A stretch of 64,000 bases of DNA from Rhizobium sp. Leaf306 (GCF_001423425.1 NZ_LMNX01000001.1:1479001-1543000); one strand, 5' to 3'; shown: positions 1 through 9,310, counted from the first letter of the stretch. Numbers and translations are program-made. The notes: generated from the sequence alone by a model not told the origin.

Positions 1-1
1 G

Positions 2-475
2 CTGGAACTGATCCGCAGGGCCCATGGCCATACGCTGGCGCTCGAAGTGTCCAGGCTGTTTCTCTATGAATACGGTCACCGCCTAGACCGCGAGCATGGT
101 TCAGCCGTCACTCCCGTCAGACATGGACGCGACGCCAGAGTTCAGGCGGCGGTGCGATTGATGGAGGAGACTGTCGATGCTCCCTTGGTTCTCACCAGGC
201 TCGCAAAGCGCGTCGGTGTAAGCGCGCGGCATCTTCAAGACATGTTCCAGACAACGATGGGTGTGGGACCACACACTCATTATATTGCCCTGCGTCTGAA
301 CGCAGCCCGACGAAAGGTCATCGAGACCTCAGCAGCAATCGCCGACATCGCCGCCGAGACCGGTTTCAACTCGGCTTCCGCCCTATCGCGCAGCTACAGG
401 GCGCAGTATCGCGAAAGTCCGAGTGAGACGCGACGGCGAGTCAAGCGCCGCGATCCTGTTATTTCTTCAGGATGA
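2..475 (+). CDS. GlxA-type AraC-family transcriptional regulator, C-terminal part
   Basis: The frame is open from the left edge, so the gene begins outside the window. The visible part ends in an AraC-type double helix-turn-helix domain: a first helical unit with VRLMEETVDAPL and LAKRVGVSARHLQDMF, then a second with IADIAAETGFNSASALSRSYR and the family's closing P-x-E/S-x-R-R stretch. The short linker ahead of it is typical of regulators that carry a DJ-1/PfpI-like domain in front (GlxA group), but that domain is not in view. The 3' end overlaps the end of the convergent Pmp3 gene by 17 bases. Target genes cannot be inferred. Confidence 0.85.
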   Translation: MELIRRAHGHTLALEVSRLFLYEYGHRLDREHGSAVTPVRHGRDARVQAAVRLMEETVDAPLVLTRLAKRVGVSARHLQDMFQTTMGVGPHTHYIALRLNAARRKVIETSAAIADIAAETGFNSASALSRSYRAQYRESPSETRRRVKRRDPVISSG

Positions 476-617
476 CCCACAGCGCGTGCACGATACCCGG
501 AAGAAAGCCGCACAGGGTGAGGAGGATGTTCAGCCAGAAGTGGAGGCCGAGGCCGACCTGCAGGAACACGCCGAGCGGCGGCAGGAGGAAGGCAAAAAGG
601 ATGCGGATGATGTCCAA
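459..617 (-). CDS. Pmp3/YqaE family small membrane protein, TTG start
   Basis: A 52-residue, almost wholly hydrophobic protein with the Pmp3 (UPF0057) pattern: it begins DIIRILFAFLLPPLGVFLQ, continues with LHFWLNILLTLCGFLPG and ends IVHALWVILKK. Two membrane segments lie at about residues 2-19 and 27-48. The family in bacteria, fungi and plants is linked to membrane potential and salt or cold stress; the exact role here is unknown. The start is TTG at 615-617, chosen because GGAGAG lies six bases upstream and because the homologous protein begins exactly there. It overlaps the end of the convergent AraC-type gene. Confidence 0.9.
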   Translation of the reverse strand: MDIIRILFAFLLPPLGVFLQVGLGLHFWLNILLTLCGFLPGIVHALWVILKK

Positions 618-722
618 AATTATCTCTCCGAATGATCAATGGCGCAAGATAACGTGCAGTGCAGCGAAAAGTTCATTTTCCCGCTCTGCGGTCGAGGTGC
701 GTGGCGAGGCGCTTTCGAGCGC

Positions 723-1223
723 CTACCGGGTTAAGTTGATGCTGCTGGTTACGACCGTCTTGCCCGTGCTCGGATCCTTGTCGACCGTCTGTAGACGCAG
801 GCTGCCAGCACCGCGCGATTCGATTGTCATATTGGCAGTCCGATCGCCGTTGATGACACGTGCCCAACGGACGGACAGATTGATCCGGTTGCCGGATTGT
901 CTTCCCGAAAGGGTCGAAGGCTGACCGGAAGGGCCGGTATAGGTGCCGCGGTAGCCATTGCCGCTTTCCTGAAGTGTGGCGGATATTTTGCGCTGGACGA
1001 CCAGCAGGCCGCGGCAGGTGCCGTCCATCGAAAACGCCGTGCGCCCACCCGACATATCGAATTTGCACGTCACGTTGATCGGCTTTGCGCCGATGCGCGT
1101 CACGACGGTGCCAACGCCGGTCCAGCTGCCCTTGAGCGTGGGAAGAAAGGAAGACTCCTGTGCCGATACGGGCAAGCTGAGAAGGCTGGCGATGCAGGCG
1201 ATGATCGGGCGGCGAAAGCGCAT
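723..1223 (-). CDS. exported protein of unknown function
   Basis: The protein has 166 residues when started at the ATG that opens a clear signal peptide (MRFRRPIIACIASLLSLPVSAQ, cleavage expected after SAQ). The mature part is polar, beta-rich in appearance, with one pair of Cys residues (in TCKF and GTCRG) that could form a disulphide in the periplasm. It recalls small rhizobial periplasmic proteins but no family is recognised. An in-frame extension upstream to 1430 is arginine-rich and not coding-like, so it was discarded. It is divergent from the SDR gene, with 265 bases between them. Confidence 0.7.
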   Translation of the reverse strand: MRFRRPIIACIASLLSLPVSAQESSFLPTLKGSWTGVGTVVTRIGAKPINVTCKFDMSGGRTAFSMDGTCRGLLVVQRKISATLQESGNGYRGTYTGPSGQPSTLSGRQSGNRINLSVRWARVINGDRTANMTIESRGAGSLRLQTVDKDPSTGKTVVTSSINLTR

Positions 1224-1488
1224 GGGTTGGCTCCATCTGAGATTGCTACCCAACGTCGCAAACGCGTTTGGAGTTCCCCTCCTCCAAAGCAGGATCCGGC
1301 GGAGCCTGAACGAGAACTGTGACGGGCTCGAATGCGGGACGCTGCCCTTGATCCTGGAGCTCCTGTTAAGAGACGCCGGCGACCGGGGTCTCTCCATGCG
1401 GTCACTTTTGACGTCCGGATTGGGAACCACGATTTACGTTTGCCGTTTGCCCTTCGCCGATTTTCGCGTCGCAGCAAGGAATGTGCTC

Positions 1489-2268
1489 ATGGAATTGAAA
1501 ACGCAGGTCGCCCTGGTCACTGGCGCCGGATCTGGAATTGGCAAGGCGGCAGCGCTCAAGCTGGCCCAATCGGGAGCCAGAATCGGGCTTCTCGGCCATA
1601 CGCGCAGCGAACTGGAAGAGACGGCTGACGAAATCACGGCCGGAGGCGGCGACGCCCTCGTGCTGGATGCCGACGTTGCGGACGAAGCCGCCATGAGAGC
1701 AGCGGTTGATCATCTGGTCGAAGCCTATGGCCAACTGGACATCGTTGTGATCAACGCCGGTATCAATGGTGTCTGGGCCCCGATCGACGACATGAAGCCG
1801 GACGAGTGGGACACCACGATCCGCGTCAACCTGCGCGGCACCTACCTATCCTTTCACGTCACCGTGCCGCATCTCAAGAAACAGGGCGGGTCGGTCGTCG
1901 TAATCTCCTCGATCAACGGCAACCGCACGTTCACAACGCCGGGCGCTACCGCCTATTCGGCCACCAAGGCTGCCCAGGTTGCGATGGTGCAGCAACTGGC
2001 ACTCGAACTTGGCAAGCACAGGATCCGCGTGAATGCGATCTGCCCGGGATCGATCGGGACAAGCATCGACGACAATACAAGCCTTCGCGGCAAGGACGAA
2101 ACGGCTGTCCCTGTCGTTTTCCCGGCAGGTGAAATTCCGATAACCGGAGGAAAGGCAGGCGAAAGTGATGATGTTGCTGACGTCGTGCTGTTTCTCGCGT
2201 CCGATCGCTCACGCCACATCACGGGGACGCCGATCTTCGTCGACGGCGGGCAAAGCCTTCTTCGCTAA
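1489..2268 (+). CDS. SDR-family NAD(P)-dependent oxidoreductase
   Basis: A 259-residue classical short-chain dehydrogenase. The nucleotide-binding motif TGAGSGIG is at residues 11-18, the NAG motif near residue 88, the catalytic Ser in the SSIN segment, and the catalytic Tyr/Lys pair in YSATK. The C-terminal part has the usual P-G glycine-rich turn (CPGSIGT) and the closing DGG motif. Substrate cannot be told; the family reduces or oxidises alcohols and ketones. AAGGA lies eight bases before the chosen ATG, whereas the longer open frame upstream has no coding character. The gene stands alone. Confidence 0.92.
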   Translation: MELKTQVALVTGAGSGIGKAAALKLAQSGARIGLLGHTRSELEETADEITAGGGDALVLDADVADEAAMRAAVDHLVEAYGQLDIVVINAGINGVWAPIDDMKPDEWDTTIRVNLRGTYLSFHVTVPHLKKQGGSVVVISSINGNRTFTTPGATAYSATKAAQVAMVQQLALELGKHRIRVNAICPGSIGTSIDDNTSLRGKDETAVPVVFPAGEIPITGGKAGESDDVADVVLFLASDRSRHITGTPIFVDGGQSLLR

Positions 2269-2335
2269 GATATAAAGGCGTGGAACCAGTCGATGACATT
2301 CGCGTTACTGTCCGCCATCAAGGAGGGCAGGAAAC

Positions 2336-2569
2336 GTGAAGAATTTTATTATCGCAGCCGCTATTGCTATTACATCGACTGTATCATTTGTACCTTTTGC
2401 ACAGGCTCAGAGCGTTACGATCGTTACCGACGACCGTCGTGGACCCCCGCCGCCGCGCATGATGCGCGAACGTGACCGTCATCATCAGCGCCGCGGTTGC
2501 GTCGTGAAGAAGGTCAAGACGATGCGTCACGGTGCCGTGATCATCAAAGAAACGAAGGTTTGCCGCTAA
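2336..2569 (+). CDS. small exported basic protein, GTG start
   Basis: A 77-residue protein with an N-terminal signal peptide (hydrophobic residues 4-22, cleavage likely after AQA) followed by a short basic mature chain with a proline run, several His/Arg pairs and two Cys (GCVV and KVCR). Small periplasmic proteins of this shape are common in rhizobia, function unknown. The GTG start is supported by AAGGAGG nine bases upstream. A rho-independent terminator follows directly, so this is a single-gene unit. Confidence 0.75.
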   Translation: MKNFIIAAAIAITSTVSFVPFAQAQSVTIVTDDRRGPPPPRMMRERDRHHQRRGCVVKKVKTMRHGAVIIKETKVCR

Positions 2570-2614
2570 CACCAAGTGCTGGCCGCAGGTTTTCTGCGAT
2601 ACAGCGATAAGTCC

Positions 2615-2645
2615 TGCCGCGCTTCCCAAGAGCGCGGCATTTTCT
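2615..2645 (+). terminator. rho-independent terminator after the small exported protein gene
   Basis: A perfect nine-base-pair stem (TGCCGCGCT at 2615-2623 with AGCGCGGCA at 2631-2639), a seven-base loop and four T residues directly after the stem. It lies 46 bases after the stop codon of the preceding gene. Confidence 0.85.
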
Positions 2646-2776
2646 ATGGAATAGGCACGTCAGTATGGGAGCGGACACTCCGGACCCATGCAGCAGAACG
2701 GGGTCCGCAATGCGATAATGGCGTTGCTAAAGCCGGCAGACATGGCGGTCTCGACCTTGAACCGGAATAGTACGCA

Positions 2777-2812
2777 TGCTAACTAATGGTCATCATAAAC
2801 TTAGCACACTAA
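2777..2812. promoter_or_regulatory. probable MarR operator region ahead of the efflux operon
   Basis: The bases just before the marR-type start carry two interlocking inverted repeats: TGCTAA at 2777-2782 facing TTAGCA at 2801-2806, and TTAG-CACA-CTAA at 2801-2812. Such TTAGC/GCTAA half-sites next to the start of an autoregulated MarR gene are a common arrangement. The assignment is inferred from position and symmetry alone. Confidence 0.4.
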
Positions 2813-2818
2813 CCTTTT

Positions 2819-3274
2819 ATGGATCAGGATCTCGCAAGCTCTGATTTTCTGGAATCGCTTACCAAGGTAAGCCGGAAAATCCGCACGGCGTTCAATCAGC
2901 AGGTCACCGCCCAAGGACTGACCTATCCGCGCGCCCGTGCGCTGTTTCGGCTGACTAAAAAGCAGAGCATGACACAGACCGAGCTTGCTTTTGAGCTTGA
3001 GCTCGAGCAGGCGACACTGGTCCGGCTGCTTGACCGCATGGAACAGAACGGCCTGATCGAGCGCAGGCCCGATCCCGGCGACCGACGCGCGAAACTGATC
3101 TCGCTGACGTCCCACGGCAAGGAGCAGGCAGACTTCGTGCGCTCCCTCGCGGACCAGATCCGGAAACAGATTTTTGCAGGCCTCGACCACGACGATATCC
3201 GCCGTGCCAACGACCTCCTGGACGCGATCGGCACCAATCTTGCCGATCTGGAGAGCTTCAATGTCATCACGTGA
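2819..3274 (+). CDS. MarR-family transcriptional regulator of the efflux operon
   Basis: A 151-residue winged-helix protein. The recognition helix region is MTQTELAFELELEQATLVRLLDRMEQNGLIERR, followed by the wing with the family's conserved D-x-R (PGDRRAKLISLT). It most likely represses the operon it heads and releases DNA when a toxic compound binds. The MFS gene begins inside its last codons (14-base overlap), so translation is coupled. The ATG start has no strong ribosome site. The inverted repeats directly upstream are candidates for its operator. Confidence 0.88.
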   Translation: MDQDLASSDFLESLTKVSRKIRTAFNQQVTAQGLTYPRARALFRLTKKQSMTQTELAFELELEQATLVRLLDRMEQNGLIERRPDPGDRRAKLISLTSHGKEQADFVRSLADQIRKQIFAGLDHDDIRRANDLLDAIGTNLADLESFNVIT

Positions 3275-4973
3275 CACAACAGTCGTGAAAGACGACGTCG
3301 AAAATTCAGATGCGAGCCCCGATGCGGGGCGATCGGCCGCCTCAGCTGTGCAGGATGCGGCCCCTGCCGTTGCGCCGCCTGTAGCCCCCCCGGCTTTCGT
3401 TCCGAAACCGCTTCCAATTGCGCTCCTCTATGCATTCGCGTCAATTGCCGCGGCGGTCATGCAGGGCCTGGGCACAAGTCTGATTTCGGCCAACCTCCAG
3501 CAGATCGCTGGCCCGATGGAAGCGACCCAGACCGAAGCGTCCTGGCTGGTGGCCGCCTATCTGTTTCCCAACGCCAGCCTTGGTCTGTTTCTGTTCAAGG
3601 TCCGCACGCAATACGGTATCCGCAACTTCTGCGAAATCGCCATTATCCCTTACGTGATCATCAGCCTGGCACATCTGTGGGTGAACGATCTCAGCGTTGC
3701 CATTGCCCTCCGGTTTTTTGCGGGAGCCGCGGCCGCGCCTGTCTCCTCCATCGCAATTCTCTACATGCTGGAGATCTTTCCGCCGGAGAAGAAGCTGAAT
3801 ATCGGTATCTGTCTGGCGCTGATCGGTCTGCTTCTGGCAACGCCGATTGCCGGTCTCGTGTCGCCATCGCTGCTCGACGAGCGCGACCTTCAGGGCCTCT
3901 ACCTTCTGGAACTGGGCCTCGCACTGATCGTGTTCGGCCTTGTGTTCCTGCTGCCACTCACCTCGCCTCCAAGAGCCAAGGTGATCGCGCCGCTCGACTT
4001 TGTCAGTTATGCACTTTTGGCCACCAGCATGGGATGCCTTGCCGTCGTCTTCACCATGGGCCGCCTCTATTGGTGGCTGGAAGCGGACTGGCTCGGCTGG
4101 CTGCTTGTCGTCGCGATCGTCACCGGCGTTCTGATGACGATCATCGAACTCAACCGCAAGACAAACCTGATCGACGTGCGCTGGATCACCTCGCGCGAGA
4201 TCATCCATTTTGCTGGCGTTCTCCTGGTCTTCCGCATGCTTTTGACCGAGCAATCCACAGGCGCGATCAACTTCTTCAAACAGCTCGGGCTGTTCAACGA
4301 ACAGATGGCTGGGCTCTACTGGGCGATCCTGATTGCCAGCGTGATTTCAGGCCTCGTCTGCGCGCTTGTGATGAAGCCCGGCCGTGAAGGCTTCATCCAC
4401 CTCGTCGCGTTGATCCTGATTGCGGCGGGATGCTACATGGACAGCCAATCCACGGTCCTGACCCGGCCGGAACAGATGTATGTCAGCCAGGCCATGATCG
4501 CTTTCGGAAGCGGTCTGTTTCTACCGCCGGCCATGGCGGTGGGTTTTGCCGCCGCGCTGAAGAAGGGCCTGACCTACGTCATCAGCTTTATCGCCGTCTT
4601 CCTGTTTACCCAGAAGGTCGGCGCGTTCCTCGGCAGCGGCTTGTTCGGCACCTTTGTCACCTGGCGCGAGCAATATCACTCGTCGATCCTGACATCCCGA
4701 CTTCTGCCCACCGATCCGATGGTGACGGCGAGAATCCAGCAGTATGTCGGCGCCTACGCGCGGTCGACATCCGATCTGACCCAGCGCACGATCCAGGGCA
4801 CCACGACCTTCGCCAAGGCCGTTCAGCAACAAGCCTATGTGCTCGCCTACAACGACGCCTTCTACGTGACTTTCCTGATCGCAATCGGCGCGATCGTGAT
4901 GCTTGTATGCCATCTCGCGTGGACCCACCGCGATCGGCTCATACCGCATGCTTCTGCCTCCACGCAGGCCTGA
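3261..4973 (+). CDS. MFS drug efflux transporter, DHA2 (EmrB-like) type
   Basis: A 570-residue inner-membrane protein with about 14 predicted membrane segments, the first beginning near residue 55 after a hydrophilic, Ala/Pro-rich N-terminal tail. The large size and 14 segments match the DHA2 proton-driven multidrug family. The usual EmrB motifs are weak, as in a divergent rhizobial branch of the family. It sits between a MarR regulator and an HlyD-type adaptor, the arrangement of the EmrAB system, in which the transporter, adaptor and an outer-membrane channel form a pump across both membranes. The outer-membrane partner is not in this window. The start at 3261 overlaps marR. Confidence 0.88.
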   Translation: MSSRDTTVVKDDVENSDASPDAGRSAASAVQDAAPAVAPPVAPPAFVPKPLPIALLYAFASIAAAVMQGLGTSLISANLQQIAGPMEATQTEASWLVAAYLFPNASLGLFLFKVRTQYGIRNFCEIAIIPYVIISLAHLWVNDLSVAIALRFFAGAAAAPVSSIAILYMLEIFPPEKKLNIGICLALIGLLLATPIAGLVSPSLLDERDLQGLYLLELGLALIVFGLVFLLPLTSPPRAKVIAPLDFVSYALLATSMGCLAVVFTMGRLYWWLEADWLGWLLVVAIVTGVLMTIIELNRKTNLIDVRWITSREIIHFAGVLLVFRMLLTEQSTGAINFFKQLGLFNEQMAGLYWAILIASVISGLVCALVMKPGREGFIHLVALILIAAGCYMDSQSTVLTRPEQMYVSQAMIAFGSGLFLPPAMAVGFAAALKKGLTYVISFIAVFLFTQKVGAFLGSGLFGTFVTWREQYHSSILTSRLLPTDPMVTARIQQYVGAYARSTSDLTQRTIQGTTTFAKAVQQQAYVLAYNDAFYVTFLIAIGAIVMLVCHLAWTHRDRLIPHASASTQA

Positions 4974-5010
4974 CCGTCAATTCGATACACTTTAGAAAAA
5001 GAACAGAGCT

Positions 5011-6081
5011 ATGAACGCTGCCTTCAGATCCATTTCCACATACGTCGCGCTCATCGTCGGGATCGTCGGCGTGTTTATCGTGCTTTACGCCTGGAACCTG
5101 CCCCCCTTCCACGGCACGGTCGAGACCACGAACGATGCCTATGTCCGCGGACAGGTGACGTTGCTCAGTCCGCAACTGGCGGGCGTCATCGTCGACGTGC
5201 CGGTGCAGGACTACCAGAAGGTCAAGAAGGGCGATCTAATCGTCAAGATCGATGACCGCATCTATGCCCAGAAGCTCGAACAGGCAGAGGCGCAACTCGC
5301 CACCGCTGAAGCTTCGCTCGACAATTCCGAGCAAAGCCGCAAATCGGCGGAGGCCAATATCGTCTCGGCAAAGGCCGGCATCGAAAGTGCGCAGGCAGCA
5401 CTGAACGCGGCCAAGCTGACCTATGAGCGCACCGAGACTTTGCTCAAAAACAACGTCACCACCCAAAGCGAGTCGGAGAAGAACCGCGCCGCCTATGACC
5501 AGGCGCAGGCGAGCCTCCACCAGGCACAGGCGACCGAACTGGTGGCTGAACAGGACCTCAACACGATCGTCGTCAGTCGTCGTTCGCTGGAAGCGAGCGT
5601 CGGAAGCGCCAAGGCCGCGGTCGAACTCACGCGGATCGACCTGCAAAACACCAGGATCATCGCACCGCAGGACGGAACCCTTGGAGAGGTGACCGGCCGT
5701 ATCGGTCAATATGTTTCCGTTGGCACACAGGTCGCTTCGCTCGTGCCCAATCACGTTTGGGTGGTCGCAAACTTCAAGGAAACCCAGCTGGAGAACATGA
5801 CCGTCGGCCAGCGCGTGACATTCACGGTCGATGCTCTGGGTCATCAGGCGTTCACGGGAACGATCGAGCGTTTCGCCCCGGCGACAGGCTCGGAATTCTC
5901 CGTGATCAAATCCGACAACGCGACCGGCAACTTCACCAAGGTCGCTCAGCGTATTCCGGTGCGCATTGCCATCGATACCGATCAGCCCCTGACGGACCGT
6001 CTTGTGCCCGGCATGTCCGTCGTGGCCAAGATCGATATCGCTCAGGAGAGTGCAGCAGCTGCGGAGGTAGAGACGCGCTAA
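5011..6081 (+). CDS. HlyD-family membrane fusion protein (EmrA-like)
   Basis: A 356-residue periplasmic adaptor. One N-terminal membrane anchor (residues about 8-28) is followed by a biotinyl-lipoyl half (TTNDAYVRGQVTLLSPQLAG), a long Ala/Glu-rich coiled coil at about residues 85-205, the second lipoyl half (RIDLQNTRIIAPQDGTLGEV) and a beta-barrel domain with PNHVWVVANFKETQL. This layout is that of EmrA. It would connect the MFS protein encoded 37 bases upstream to an outer-membrane channel. Confidence 0.9.
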   Translation: MNAAFRSISTYVALIVGIVGVFIVLYAWNLPPFHGTVETTNDAYVRGQVTLLSPQLAGVIVDVPVQDYQKVKKGDLIVKIDDRIYAQKLEQAEAQLATAEASLDNSEQSRKSAEANIVSAKAGIESAQAALNAAKLTYERTETLLKNNVTTQSESEKNRAAYDQAQASLHQAQATELVAEQDLNTIVVSRRSLEASVGSAKAAVELTRIDLQNTRIIAPQDGTLGEVTGRIGQYVSVGTQVASLVPNHVWVVANFKETQLENMTVGQRVTFTVDALGHQAFTGTIERFAPATGSEFSVIKSDNATGNFTKVAQRIPVRIAIDTDQPLTDRLVPGMSVVAKIDIAQESAAAAEVETR

Positions 6082-6190
6082 GCCGAAGTGGCGATGGTGT
6101 CAGCGGAACCCGCATATCCCGGATGTCGAAACGCCCCGCATCAGACGCTGACGCGCGGCGCTCGCCGATTATCGTCTGAAGTCGATCCCG

Positions 6191-7273
6191 TCAGTTGCGG
6201 GCGACCCAGTCATGCCAATCGCCCTCGCCGCCGCGAAAGACGTTGAGATCGATCTTACCCTCGACGCCCTGCGAGAGGCCGGATCCGGAATACTGCCAGA
6301 ACACCCATCTGCGATCGGGATAGACCACCGACGGATGCTGAGCGACCGCGCGCAGCCAGAATGGGTAGTTAAGGAACTCGCCGCGCAGGTTGTCCTTGTA
6401 GAAATCCGGCGCCGTGTAGATCACCGGCCGCTTGCCGTAATGACGCTCCAGCATGTCCATGAAGACCTGCATCTTTTCGAGCACCTTGGCGCGCGACAGA
6501 CGCATCTTGCAGCTCGACTCGCCGTTATATTCGACGTCGATCACAGGCGGCAGCGCGTCGGGATCTTTCGGAACATTGCGGATGAACCATTCGGCCTGGT
6601 CGCTCGCAACGCGGCACCAGTAGAAGAAGTGGTAGGCACCGCGCTTGACGCCGGCCTCCTTGGCCTTGCGCCAGTTGGTCTTGAACATCGGATCCAGATG
6701 ATCGCCGCCGTCGGTCGCCTTGATATAGGCAAAGTTGGCGCCCTGCGTCCGCAGCTTTGCCCAATCGATATCGCCCTGCCAGCGAGAAACGTCGACGCCG
6801 TGAACGGACATCTTTCGTGGCGAGACCTTGCCGAAATTGATCGGTTTGGCATCGCGGAAGCTGTGGCTGTAGATCCGCGAGCGGCCACCCGGCGAAACCC
6901 CGAGGCCTGGCCTCATGTCGGGCAGGGAAACCGGAGTGAGCGCCGATACGGGCCGCTGAGCCGGCATCGGCATGCCGACGGTCGTGATCATCGGATTGCC
7001 TGGCGCTTCGACCGAAGGACCCGGCGCGATGTTGCGGAACGCCGGCGACTGCGGCACAGGCCCGCCCCAGGCCAATGGCTTCTGCGGTGGTGACGGAATG
7101 CCGGCCGTCGTCCCGACGTCGACGGCGGGAACCAGCGGAGCCGTTCTTGCAGCCAGACGGGACGTCTTTGCAGACCCGGATGAAGCGGGCACAGCGGATT
7201 CCAGATCGCTGCTGGAGGTACATCCAGTCGCAGCGAGGGCCAGAACGAGCAGTGATACAGCCGTAAGACGCAT
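6191..7273 (-). CDS. lipoprotein muramidase, glycoside hydrolase family 25
   Basis: A 360-residue protein starting with a lipoprotein signal peptide: the lipobox LAATGC places the lipidated Cys at residue 18. Residues about 20-150 are a low-complexity Pro/Ser/Gly linker. Residues about 157-355 form a GH25 domain, with the first catalytic-site motif GVDVSRWQG (Asp161) and the paired acidic residues of IDVEYN (Asp247, Glu249). GH25 enzymes cut the glycan chains of peptidoglycan. The lipid anchor suggests a periplasmic, membrane-bound enzyme acting on the cell's own wall. It is convergent with the efflux operon. Confidence 0.9.
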   Translation of the reverse strand: MRLTAVSLLVLALAATGCTSSSDLESAVPASSGSAKTSRLAARTAPLVPAVDVGTTAGIPSPPQKPLAWGGPVPQSPAFRNIAPGPSVEAPGNPMITTVGMPMPAQRPVSALTPVSLPDMRPGLGVSPGGRSRIYSHSFRDAKPINFGKVSPRKMSVHGVDVSRWQGDIDWAKLRTQGANFAYIKATDGGDHLDPMFKTNWRKAKEAGVKRGAYHFFYWCRVASDQAEWFIRNVPKDPDALPPVIDVEYNGESSCKMRLSRAKVLEKMQVFMDMLERHYGKRPVIYTAPDFYKDNLRGEFLNYPFWLRAVAQHPSVVYPDRRWVFWQYSGSGLSQGVEGKIDLNVFRGGEGDWHDWVARN

Positions 7274-7583
7274 AAGGAACCCGTACTCGATACAAAACGG
7301 AATCCGTGCAGCAGACGATCAGCGCCGCACGTTTACTAACGGGACCTTACCGGGAAATACTGAATGCAATCTTTACGGAGGTGCTCCGAGCCCTACAGGA
7401 TGACGTCTAGAGAGGCGAAATCGATAACACTTCAGTCACGAGGTCGTCAGGTGAGCGCAATGAGCCCGCGAAGGGCACGACACGATCAATCAGGCGGTCT
7501 TGATTTAATCCGGAATACGCTCGTTTGGAACTCTCCATGCGGCGTTGGCGTTCGGTTGTCGAATATATCTCAAGGAGACATGG
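7274..7583. other. 310-base divergent intergenic region
   Basis: This stretch separates the divergent GH25 and alpha-glucosidase genes and should hold both promoters. AAGGAG at 7572-7577 is the ribosome site of the glucosidase gene. No convincing operator, small gene or RNA was recognised. Confidence 0.5.
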
Positions 7584-9290
7584 ATGGACCAGTTACGGGA
7601 TCAGCTCGAGGATCAGCTGGCAGCACTTGTCCAGGAAGCGGCGCCACCCCTCGAACGGCAGTGGTGGCATAGCTCGACCGTCTACCAGATCTATCCGCGC
7701 AGCTTCTGCGATCTGAACGGTGACGGCATCGGCGATATTCCGGGCATTATCTCGAAACTGGATTATATCGCGTCTCTCGGCATCGACGTCATATGGCTCT
7801 CCCCGATCTTCAAATCGCCGATGGATGACAACGGTTACGACATTTCGGACTATCGCGATATCGCGCCGGAATTCGGAACGCTTGCCGACTTCGATCTGCT
7901 GATTGCCGAGGCTCGACGCCGGGGCATCGGCATCCTGCTCGATCTGGTTGTCAATCACACGTCCGACGAACACCCGTGGTTTCAGAACTCACGAGCCTCT
8001 CTCGACAATCCGTTTCGTGACTTCTACGTCTGGCGCAAGCCGGGTCCTGACGGCGGACCGCCCAACGATCTCCAGTCGACATTCGGCGGCCCCGCCTGGA
8101 CGCTCGACGAGACGACCGGCGAATACTACCTGCATCTCTTCTCGCGCCGCCAGCCCGATCTGAACTGGGAAAACCCGAAGGTCCGTGCCGAAGTTCATGA
8201 CATGATGAACTGGTGGCTGGAACGCGGCATTTCCGGTTTCCGGATGGATGTCATCGATTATATCGGCAAACAGGTGGACCAGGGCGTGGTGACCGATGGT
8301 GCGCACCTGCACGAATATCTGCAGGCGATGAACCGCGAGACCTTCGGTGGCCGCAACGTCCTGACCGTCGGCGAGGCGTGGAGTGCCACACCTGCATCGG
8401 CACTTCTCTATTCCGGTCGCGAGCGGCAGGAACTCTCGATGGTGTTCCAGTTCGAACACGTGACCCGCCAATGGGATGAAACCTACGGCAAATGGCAGCC
8501 GAAAACCTTCGACCTCGTCGAACTGAAGTCGGTGCTGAGCAAATGGCAGAACGCGCTGGCCGACGATGGCTGGAATTCCCTGTTCTGGGGCAATCATGAC
8601 CTGCCGCGTGCCGTTTCGAAATATGGTGACGCTACGGGCTATCCCGTCGAATCCGCCAAGATGCTGGCGACGGTCCTGCATCTGCTGAAAGGCACGCCGT
8701 TCATCTATCAGGGCGAGGAAATCGGCATGACCAACATGCCGTTTAGCGCGATCGAGCAGTACCGCGATATCGAGACGCTCAACATGTATCAGCTGCATGT
8801 GGATGCCGGCCGTTCGCCTGAGGATTTCATCATGGGCGCCAACGCGAACGGCCGCGACAACGCCCGCACGCCGATGCAGTGGAACAGCGCAGCTTATGGC
8901 GGTTTTTCCACCGTAGAACCCTGGATCGGCGTCAATCCGAACTATGCGTCGATCAATGCGGACGTGGCGATGAGCGACGAGCGTTCGGTCTGGAACCATT
9001 ACCGCCAGCTGATTGCCTTGCGGAAATCCCATCCGGTCATCGTCTACGGCAAATACCAGTCGTGGCTCGACGACAATCCCGACGTCTTTGTCTACACCCG
9101 CAAACTGGACAGGGACCTGCTGGTCGTCATCGGCAGTTTTTCAGCCCGCGAGGTAAGTCTGGATCTGCCGGAAGAGCTGCGCGTATCCGGCAGTTGCCTC
9201 ATCTCCAACGAACAGCCGATCGAAGCGCTCTCGGAGACGATCGTTCTCAAGCCGTATGAAGCCTTCGCCATCCTGCACCGGATGCCATGA
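7584..9290 (+). CDS. alpha-glucosidase, glycoside hydrolase family 13
   Basis: A 568-residue cytoplasmic enzyme with the oligo-1,6-glucosidase/alpha-glucosidase layout. The substrate-channel motif QIYPRSFCDLNGDGIGD is at about residues 35-51, VVNHTSD at 122-128, the nucleophile Asp222 in GFRMDVID, the acid/base Glu264 in VGEAW, and the transition-state Asp339 in GNHDLPR. It should hydrolyse alpha-linked glucosides such as maltose, trehalulose or isomaltose; the exact linkage is uncertain. No sugar transport genes adjoin it. The ATG at 7584 was chosen because AAGGAG lies six bases upstream; an upstream in-frame Met at 7545 has none. Confidence 0.93.
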   Translation: MDQLRDQLEDQLAALVQEAAPPLERQWWHSSTVYQIYPRSFCDLNGDGIGDIPGIISKLDYIASLGIDVIWLSPIFKSPMDDNGYDISDYRDIAPEFGTLADFDLLIAEARRRGIGILLDLVVNHTSDEHPWFQNSRASLDNPFRDFYVWRKPGPDGGPPNDLQSTFGGPAWTLDETTGEYYLHLFSRRQPDLNWENPKVRAEVHDMMNWWLERGISGFRMDVIDYIGKQVDQGVVTDGAHLHEYLQAMNRETFGGRNVLTVGEAWSATPASALLYSGRERQELSMVFQFEHVTRQWDETYGKWQPKTFDLVELKSVLSKWQNALADDGWNSLFWGNHDLPRAVSKYGDATGYPVESAKMLATVLHLLKGTPFIYQGEEIGMTNMPFSAIEQYRDIETLNMYQLHVDAGRSPEDFIMGANANGRDNARTPMQWNSAAYGGFSTVEPWIGVNPNYASINADVAMSDERSVWNHYRQLIALRKSHPVIVYGKYQSWLDDNPDVFVYTRKLDRDLLVVIGSFSAREVSLDLPEELRVSGSCLISNEQPIEALSETIVLKPYEAFAILHRMP

Positions 9291-9310
9291 CGAAAAGTTT
9301 TCAGTCTTAG

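Noticed and set aside
976..1488. N-terminal extension of the SDR protein
   Set aside because: It overlaps the exported-protein gene on the other strand, lacks coding character, and a good ribosome site precedes the ATG at 1489.
3441..4253. Long open frame on the minus strand inside the MFS transporter gene
   Set aside because: It has a Gln/His/Asp-rich, antisense-like composition and lies wholly under a clear transporter gene.
7989..9032. 347-residue minus-strand frame under the alpha-glucosidase gene
   Set aside because: Same mirror effect; all GH13 motifs are on the plus strand.
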